Assembly (NCBI GenBank): GCA_963714425.1
Contig: CAVQOI010000014.1
Span: 258,528-322,527, forward strand
DNA length: 64,000 nt
Origin: DATCYX01 sp963714425
GTDB lineage: Bacteria > Chloroflexota > Anaerolineae > Anaerolineales > UBA4823
Reading direction: 5' to 3'
Below the pieces are notes generated by a model. The model worked only from the letters and a program-made list of their open reading frames with translations, did not search any database and had not been told where the DNA came from. Position numbers and translations under genes: made by a program. This document shows positions 59,433 through 64,000 of this stretch, piece after piece. Every line of letters starts with the position of its first letter. Position 1 is the first letter of the stretch.

Positions 59433-60188
59433 ATGTTAGACGGACTGTGGTTGTTGGTCTTGTTGCTGTTCCCATTTATGTTGATGCAACGGCAACTCCA
59501 CCGGGAAATTCAATCAATCTTGTTATTGGTAACTCATCGCTCAGATTTCTCCTTGGCGATTTTTTCTTTACTCTTTTTCCCTGGCGTATTACTGCACGAA
59601 TCCAGCCACTATTTGATGGCTCGTGTGCTCGGGGTGCGAACCGGAAGACTTTCATTAATCCCACGTCCATTAGAAGATGGACGGGTCCAATTGGGATATG
59701 TCGAAACCGCTCGAACTGATATTTTGCGAGATGCACTCATTGGAATTGCACCGCTCTTGAGTGGGGGAGTGATGGTGGCGTATGCTGGGATGGTCCGGTT
59801 GGGATTATCAGAACCCTGGTTGAGCGTTGTGTCGAGCGACCCGAATAAAATGAGTGAATTCTTGCGAAGAATCTACCAGAGTTCTGATTTTTGGTTGTGG
59901 TTTTATCTTATCTTCACGATCAGCAGCACGATGATGCCATCGAGATCGGACAGGCGTGCATGGTTGCCGGTGTCTATTGTAATTGCCCTTTTGATTGGGG
60001 TCGGAGTAATTGGAGGAGTTGGTCCCTGGATAGCTCAAAAGCTGGCTGAGCCTCTCAACAATGCGTTTAGATCAATTTCAGCCGTTCTGGCAATTAGCTT
60101 AATCGTGCATTTGGTGATCGTTGTGCCCTCATTTGTTATTCGGCGTATATTGGAGCGTCTGACGGGATACCAGGTATCGCGAGGATGA
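59433..60188 (+). CDS. Integral membrane HExxH protein, M50-like
   Basis: In this 251-residue protein, five or six hydrophobic helices include one with LLFFPGVLLHESSHYLMARV. Here His55-Glu56-x2-His59 forms a zinc-binding HExxH inside a membrane segment, as in site-2 proteases. The third-ligand motif typical of M50 (NxxPxxPLDGG) is not seen; instead IGIAPLLSGGVMV follows, a pattern of a divergent zinc-protease-like family with extracytoplasmic protease function unproven. No strong ribosome site is present before ATG 59433, which starts 25 bases after tpiA. Substrate is unknown. Confidence 0.6.
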   Translation: MLDGLWLLVLLLFPFMLMQRQLHREIQSILLLVTHRSDFSLAIFSLLFFPGVLLHESSHYLMARVLGVRTGRLSLIPRPLEDGRVQLGYVETARTDILRDALIGIAPLLSGGVMVAYAGMVRLGLSEPWLSVVSSDPNKMSEFLRRIYQSSDFWLWFYLIFTISSTMMPSRSDRRAWLPVSIVIALLIGVGVIGGVGPWIAQKLAEPLNNAFRSISAVLAISLIVHLVIVVPSFVIRRILERLTGYQVSRG

Positions 60189-60522
60189 TTAGCACCTACT
60201 TGCACTTCTGCGCGGGTCTTGGTTTTATTAGCTGGTAAAATAGGGGCGATCGTCGATAAGTATACGCTTTGCCGCCTAACAGATATTATGATTGAACCGA
60301 TCTTCGCAGAGGTGGAAAACCCCACGAGGAGGTTTTTTATTGCTGTTCTCATGGTGGGGAATCTAAAAAAACTCTGGAGAATGAATATGAGTATGTGAAA
60401 GCAGGTCGTCTTAGTTTAGTAACCTATCGAACAGAGTTTAAGTCGACTATTTCCTGTCATTATTAACACATTGCATTCATTATCAATTTTTGTGGCATGA
60501 TCCTGCAGAAGGAGGATAAGCG
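60189..60522. other. Intergenic region before the polysaccharide-type cluster
   Basis: This 334-base stretch holds the terminator at 60316-60338 and GAAGGAGG ahead of ATG 60523. Between them is AT-rich sequence with no supported coding capacity. A promoter for the downstream unit is expected here, but no pair of boxes is convincing. Confidence 0.5.
60316..60338 (+). terminator. Rho-independent-type terminator
   Basis: AAAACC (60316-60321) pairs with GGTTTT (60331-60336), extended by an inner CC/GG pair with one bulged A, and six T residues lie on the 3' side. It ends the glycolysis-side transcription before the nusG-like unit. Confidence 0.6.
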
Positions 60523-60744
60523 ATGGAGCATTCGTTCAAAACCAAAATCCAGAGTCAGAACGGTGATTCTTATATACTGAAATTTATTGAGTGGAACCAA
60601 ATCCCCATGGTTGATGAAGCGCTGAAATCGTTGGGGGAGTATGGGGAAGTACGGTTAATTGTTGAGAAGGGTCGCCTACGTTTCTTGGTCACCCAAAAAA
60701 GCTTTGATGCTTTGAAGTGGCAACCCGGAACGGAAATTGGATAG
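60523..60744 (+). CDS. Small protein of unknown function upstream of the NusG paralog
   Basis: This 73-residue protein has a strong GGAGG site 7 bases before ATG 60523. The sequence (MEHSFKTKIQSQNGDSYILK, VDEALKSLGEYGEVRLIVEK) is predicted as a small alpha-beta fold. There is no membrane segment or cysteine, and I recognise no family. Its stop lies 8 bases before the NusG-like ATG, so the two are co-translated and may work together. Confidence 0.65.
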   Translation: MEHSFKTKIQSQNGDSYILKFIEWNQIPMVDEALKSLGEYGEVRLIVEKGRLRFLVTQKSFDALKWQPGTEIG

Positions 60745-60752
60745 GAGACCAC

Positions 60753-61268
60753 ATGGCGAATTATTGGTACGCGCTGCGTAGCAAACCCAGAAAAGAAGAA
60801 ATCGTCTGGCGACAGACACGTGTCGAAGGGTTTGAGGTTTTTTACCCAAGATTGCGTGTACAGCCAGTCAATCCACGCTCCAGAAAATGGCGCCCTTATT
60901 TTCCAGGATATATGTTTGTAAAAGCAGATATTAACCAGGTGGGCATGTCAGCTTTTCAATGGATGCCTCACTCCATGGGATTAGTCTGTTTTGGGGACGA
61001 GCCTGCTATCGTGCCAGACAATTTGGTCGTAGCGATACAGAAACGGGTTGATGACATTGCTGCGGCGGGTGGAGAGGTTTTTGACGGGCTGAACCGCGGA
61101 GACAAAATCGTGATCAGTGATGGTCCCTTTGCTGGATATGAAGCAATATTTGATGCGCGCGTACCTGGAAGCGAGCGTGTGCGCGTGCTCTTGCAATTGT
61201 TGAATAACAAACGCCAGGTTCCTTTAGAGTTGGGCGCAAACCAGATTGACAAAAAGAAAAAAAGGTAA
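60753..61268 (+). CDS. NusG/RfaH-like transcription elongation factor paralog
   Basis: This protein is 171 residues from ATG 60753 (AGGAG 6 bases upstream; the frame opens earlier at 60717 inside the previous gene). The N-terminal NGN domain begins NYWYALRSKPRKEEIVWRQT and has FYPRLRV and RPYFPGYMFVKAD. The C-terminal KOW domain has LNRGDKIVISDGPFAGYEAIF. It ends in a basic KKKKR tail. Housekeeping NusG normally sits with secE and rpl genes; this one precedes gmd, as RfaH-like/UpxY-like specialised factors do in capsule and O-antigen loci. It probably lets polymerase read through a long polysaccharide operon; that is inference. Confidence 0.85.
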   Translation: MANYWYALRSKPRKEEIVWRQTRVEGFEVFYPRLRVQPVNPRSRKWRPYFPGYMFVKADINQVGMSAFQWMPHSMGLVCFGDEPAIVPDNLVVAIQKRVDDIAAAGGEVFDGLNRGDKIVISDGPFAGYEAIFDARVPGSERVRVLLQLLNNKRQVPLELGANQIDKKKKR

Positions 61269-61369
61269 TCGCTCTCGAATTCCATGAAGGACCGCGTGTT
61301 ACTTGGTTGAAAGCGCGGTGATTGGATCCAAACACAGCAGATATCAAAATCCGTGCGGCATGTCGGAAG

Positions 61370-61380
61370 GGCGGAGCGCG
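61370..61380 (+). promoter_or_regulatory. ops-like element in the leader of gmd
   Basis: GGCGGAGCGCG resembles the ops element GGCGGTAGCGTG that recruits RfaH in enterobacteria (one base deleted, one changed). It lies between the NusG paralog and gmd, about 90 bases before the gmd ATG. A small TCGCC/GGCGA hairpin follows at 61417-61431. A short GC-rich match could be chance. Confidence 0.3.
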
Positions 61381-61469
61381 CTTAGTCTTGCAATAGGCGC
61401 ATACAAATTAAGTTTTTCGCCATAAAGGCGAGGGCTAAGGACCACAATTATGTATACGGAAAGTCTACA

Positions 61470-62534
61470 ATGAAAAAGGCTTTGATAACAGGCATTACTG
61501 GTCAGGATGGCTCTTACCTGGCTGAATTATTGCTCTCCAAGGACTATGAAGTCCATGGTCTCATCCGGCGTGCGAGCTCATTCAATACCCAGCGGATAGA
61601 ACATATTTATCGCGATCCTCATAATCGGAACGGCGTGCATATGCACCTGCATTATGGGGATATGGCGGCATCTGGGAACCTGATTGAGCTGATCGATAGC
61701 GTAAAACCTGATGAGGTATACCATCTTGCAGCCCAATCCCACGTGCGGGTAAGCTTTGATTTACCAGAATACACGGGTGACGTCACAGGGCTGGGGACGA
61801 TACGCATTCTGGAGGCTATCCGCAAAAGCGGGATTATGACGCGTTTTTACCAGGCGTCGTCGAGTGAGATGTTTGGCAGCGCTCCCCCGCCTCAAAGCGA
61901 GACTACGCCATTCGAGCCACAGAGTCCCTATGCAGCGGCAAAGGTGTATGCCTTTTGGGTGACGCGTAATTACCGCAAGGGATACGGATTGCGGGCGAGT
62001 AATGGGATCCTTTTCAACCACGAATCTCCCAGACGTGGGGAAACGTTCGTGACGAGAAAGATTACGAGAGCTGTTGCAGCCATCAAGGCAGGCAAGCAGG
62101 AATTCCTCTACCTGGGAAATCTGGAAGCCAAGCGGGATTGGGGGTATGCGCCAGATTATGTTGCAGCGATGTGGAAAATGCTTCAGCTAGAGCACGCGGA
62201 CGATTTCGTCATCGGTACGGGTGAGGCCCACTCTGTACAAGAATTCCTGGATGAGGCCTTCGGGTACGCCAACCTGGACTGGCATGATCACGTGCGCATC
62301 GATCCGCGTTACTTCCGCCCAACCGAAGTGGATTATTTATGCGCGGACCCAAGGAAGGCACAACAGGTGGTTGGCTGGGAGCCACGCGTCTTCTTCAAAG
62401 ATCTGGTGCGCATTATGGTGGATGCCGATCTGGAATTGATTGGCCTGGAATCACTGGGTGAAGGGCGAAAAATCCTCGAGAGGCATCATGGGAAATGGCA
62501 TCGCTGGGAAAGCCAGATCGCCAGCATGGAATGA
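61470..62534 (+). CDS. gmd: GDP-mannose 4,6-dehydratase
   Basis: This enzyme converts GDP-mannose to GDP-4-keto-6-deoxymannose, the precursor of fucose, rhamnose or perosamine in surface glycans. It has 354 residues. The NADP site is ALITGITGQDGSYLAELLL, followed by NTQRIEHIYRD, the catalytic Thr/Ser-Glu in ASSSEMFGSAPPP, YAAAKVYAFWVTRNYR, FNHESPRRGETFVTRKIT and LGNLEAKRDWGYAPDYV. All key residues are present. The next gene overlaps its end (ATGATGA arrangement). With the NusG paralog upstream it marks the start of a polysaccharide locus continuing beyond the window. Confidence 0.96.
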   Translation: MKKALITGITGQDGSYLAELLLSKDYEVHGLIRRASSFNTQRIEHIYRDPHNRNGVHMHLHYGDMAASGNLIELIDSVKPDEVYHLAAQSHVRVSFDLPEYTGDVTGLGTIRILEAIRKSGIMTRFYQASSSEMFGSAPPPQSETTPFEPQSPYAAAKVYAFWVTRNYRKGYGLRASNGILFNHESPRRGETFVTRKITRAVAAIKAGKQEFLYLGNLEAKRDWGYAPDYVAAMWKMLQLEHADDFVIGTGEAHSVQEFLDEAFGYANLDWHDHVRIDPRYFRPTEVDYLCADPRKAQQVVGWEPRVFFKDLVRIMVDADLELIGLESLGEGRKILERHHGKWHRWESQIASME

Positions 62535-63670
62535 TGGCTGAGTCAGACAATTCACCGGATGAACTGTACGCTTTTCTATGCCGGGTTATTTGCGGACAGG
62601 CAAAACGCTCGGAGTGGGGCAGCTGGGTAGAAAACGATGGAGCGTGGCTGGTACAGAGAGCAGAATCTGAAGGGGTTGCAGGGCTGGTTTTTTGGTTGTC
62701 CCGGGAATCTGGCTGGCTTGAGAGAATCCCGAAGGGGGTCTCCGATGCATTGAGAAGGTCGTATTTTCGCCAAGCGGCACAGAATGCGCTCCTATCCTCC
62801 GAACTAGAACGACTATTGGATGCGTTCTCAAATGCCGCCGTGCCGGTAATTGTGCTCAAGGGAGCAGCGCTGGCGAGAGAGATTTACCCTGACCCAGCGC
62901 TCAGGCCGATGAACGACCTGGATTTGTTAGTTCACGCGCGTGATTTGGAGCACACTGTGGGGTTATTGCGGGCAAACGGATATCGCAAGCTGAAATCCAG
63001 CTACCATCTGGTATTCCAAGGCGGTCCGCAATTGCGTGTGACGGTGGAAGTACATTGGGAGTTCATTGGAAATCGGTTTCGAGGCGGGAAGGCATACTTG
63101 GAAGGGCTCTGGGAGCGGGCGCGAGCCTGGCGCGAGGGGGAGGGTACCCGTAGTGGATTGCATCTGAATCCTATGGATAACCTGCTGTCACTCTCAGCGC
63201 ACTTGATCTGGCAACATCCGCAAGACCACGCCCGGCTGATCTGGTTCTTCGATATCTATTCACTGGCAAGACGCTATATGGACGAAATTGACTGGGAGGC
63301 GCTGGCTGGTCTGGCGCTGGAGGCGGGCTGGGCGCAGCCGTTATACCTGGCGCTGGTGGGCGTTGAGGAGCGATTTGGGTGGCAAGCTCCTGGAGGAACC
63401 TTGCAAGCGCTGAGCGACGGTGACCCAGAAGCCCGGCTGCCGGCTCCCGATAACCACGAGCGAGACCGGCGTCTGGCAGCCTGGACGTGGGCGGCCATGA
63501 CTGAGCTCAGCTGGTCCCAAAGGATCCAGGGGGCGCTGGCGCTGGCTATGCCGCACCCGGACTATATGCGCTGGCGCTACCAGCCGCAGGCAGGTTGGCT
63601 GCTGCCGCTGTATTACCCCGTGCGCTGGTGGATGCTGTTGAGGGGCGGGCTGGCAGGCTGGATGCAGTAG
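62531..63670 (+). CDS. Nucleotidyltransferase-fold family protein (NTP_transf_5 type)
   Basis: This protein is 379 residues from ATG 62531, which overlaps the gmd stop by 4 bases; ATG 62534 is one codon later, and the frame opens at 62495 inside gmd. The core motif VIVLKGAALAREIYPDPALR followed by MNDLDLLVHARDLE is the metal-binding Asp-x-Asp and lead strand of the uncharacterised nucleotidyltransferase family found in polysaccharide and lanthipeptide loci. EVHWEFIG carries a further conserved acidic/His group. C-terminal residues are helical. The substrate is unknown. GC content rises in this gene and falls sharply just after it. Confidence 0.75.
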   Translation: MMAESDNSPDELYAFLCRVICGQAKRSEWGSWVENDGAWLVQRAESEGVAGLVFWLSRESGWLERIPKGVSDALRRSYFRQAAQNALLSSELERLLDAFSNAAVPVIVLKGAALAREIYPDPALRPMNDLDLLVHARDLEHTVGLLRANGYRKLKSSYHLVFQGGPQLRVTVEVHWEFIGNRFRGGKAYLEGLWERARAWREGEGTRSGLHLNPMDNLLSLSAHLIWQHPQDHARLIWFFDIYSLARRYMDEIDWEALAGLALEAGWAQPLYLALVGVEERFGWQAPGGTLQALSDGDPEARLPAPDNHERDRRLAAWTWAAMTELSWSQRIQGALALAMPHPDYMRWRYQPQAGWLLPLYYPVRWWMLLRGGLAGWMQ

Positions 63671-63672
63671 GC

Positions 63673-63751
63673 GATTTTTGGAATATTGAAAGCGGAAATT
63701 TGGTTTTTTTTGCATTCAATTCTACTGGGGATTTTTGAAATTTTGAAAGCG
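63673..63751 (+). repeat. Direct repeat pair of 22 bases after the nucleotidyltransferase gene
   Basis: GATTTTTGGAATATTGAAAG (63673) plus CG recurs as GATTTTTGAAATTTTGAAAG (63730) plus CG: 20 of 22 bases match, with a 57-base period. The pair lies in an AT-rich gap and does not form a hairpin with T tract. It may be a regulatory or recombination repeat. Confidence 0.5.
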
Positions 63752-63796
63752 TAAAGGGGAATATTTTCGGTTCAATTCGTGGAACAGGCAGGAGAA

Positions 63797-64000
63797 ATGA
63801 GTTTTCTTATGGCATGTTTGAATAAAAAAATCAATTTAATTCAAATCTTGCTTGCTAAAGGTAACGTGAAGGGTAGGGGTCGAGAAATAAAACTAGAACA
63901 AGTGTACTATAATCTGATGGAAAAAGCAAGAGGGAATTTAGTTCTCAGAGCCCAGATATCGAGTCTACTCGTATTTGTGACCGCCTTGATCTGGCTGGGA
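63797..64000 (+). CDS. Start of an unknown membrane-type gene, cut by the window end
   Basis: An open frame runs from ATG 63797 (GGAG only 2 bases upstream) to the last base. An in-frame ATG at 63917 is 4 bases after a TATAAT box (63908-63913) and could begin a leaderless message. The visible end, MEKARGNLVLRAQISSLLVF with VTALIWLG after it, looks like a short basic lead into a membrane helix or signal anchor. Which start is used, and the product, cannot be decided. Coding here is AT-rich compared with the preceding gene. Given gmd upstream, a glycan export or transferase gene is possible. Confidence 0.4.
   Translation, partial: MSFLMACLNKKINLIQILLAKGNVKGRGREIKLEQVYYNLMEKARGNLVLRAQISSLLVFVTALIWLG

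Noticed and set aside
1..64000. CRISPR arrays, insertion sequences, prophage or toxin-antitoxin genes
   Set aside because: No regularly spaced repeat, transposase or phage structural motif, or recognisable toxin pair was found on either strand.

Overview
The window looks like chromosomal DNA of a Chloroflexota bacterium, probably class Anaerolineae. This is an inference from gene content, not a computed placement: many tandem-GAF sensor proteins, DUF5667-type anti-sigma-like proteins, CpXC proteins, a threonine synthase and AAA ATPase of the style seen in that class, and a yvcK-gap-pgk-tpi run. Base composition is about 50% GC, genes are tightly packed with many 4-base ATGA overlaps, and no insertion sequence, phage or CRISPR array is visible.

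Layout. 1-2405 (minus): ornithine carbamoyltransferase, alanine dehydrogenase and the start of an acetyl-CoA hydrolase/transferase. 2509-7149 (plus): a three-gene phosphorelay (GAF histidine kinase, REC-GAF kinase, REC-winged-helix regulator) behind a promoter and a possible 24-codon leader ORF. 7186-23627 (minus): a 16 kb signalling block. In transcription order it has two single-domain response regulators, a terminator, a MshEN-GAF-GAF protein, three membrane HAMP-GAF-GAF proteins without kinase domains, a 26-codon ParA-like remnant, a large PAS-GAF-kinase-REC hybrid, a threonine synthase fused to a receiver domain, and an EamA transporter. 23794-23958 (minus): tRNA-Gly(CCC) with a perfect consensus promoter and a strong terminator. 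24276-27721 (plus): a tungsten aldehyde:ferredoxin oxidoreductase coupled to the NAD(P)HX repair enzyme. 27787-32069 (minus): YtxH and DUF948-like envelope proteins, a GT-C-like membrane protein, and an ECF sigma factor with a DUF5667 protein that carries an extreme acidic tail.

32437-37119 (plus): an unknown protein, an MFS transporter, then an S2P-type protease with CBS domains, a CPA2 antiporter and a PII-like protein. 37146-39114 (minus): uppP and tgt. 39227-43504 (plus): a class III aminotransferase overlapping a GAF-PAS histidine kinase, and a CpXC protein. 43501-45225: a divergent FHA-winged-helix regulator and Ser/Thr kinase. 45227-54723 (minus): a GH3-like protein, an orphan CoA-transferase subunit, threonine dehydratase, a glycerophosphodiesterase, an AAA ATPase gene broken by a -1 frameshift, recJ and a ROK sugar kinase. 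54856-60188 (plus): yvcK, gap, pgk, tpiA and a membrane HExxH protein. 60523-64000 (plus): a small protein, a NusG/RfaH-like regulator, GDP-mannose 4,6-dehydratase, a nucleotidyltransferase-family protein and the start of another gene. This last stretch looks like the beginning of a surface polysaccharide locus.

Functionally, the window mixes core carbon and nitrogen metabolism with dense signal transduction. The most unusual parts are the kinase-less GAF sensor array beside a single hybrid kinase, the threonine synthase-receiver fusion, the frameshifted AAA gene, and the NusG paralog placed ahead of an ops-like motif and gmd.
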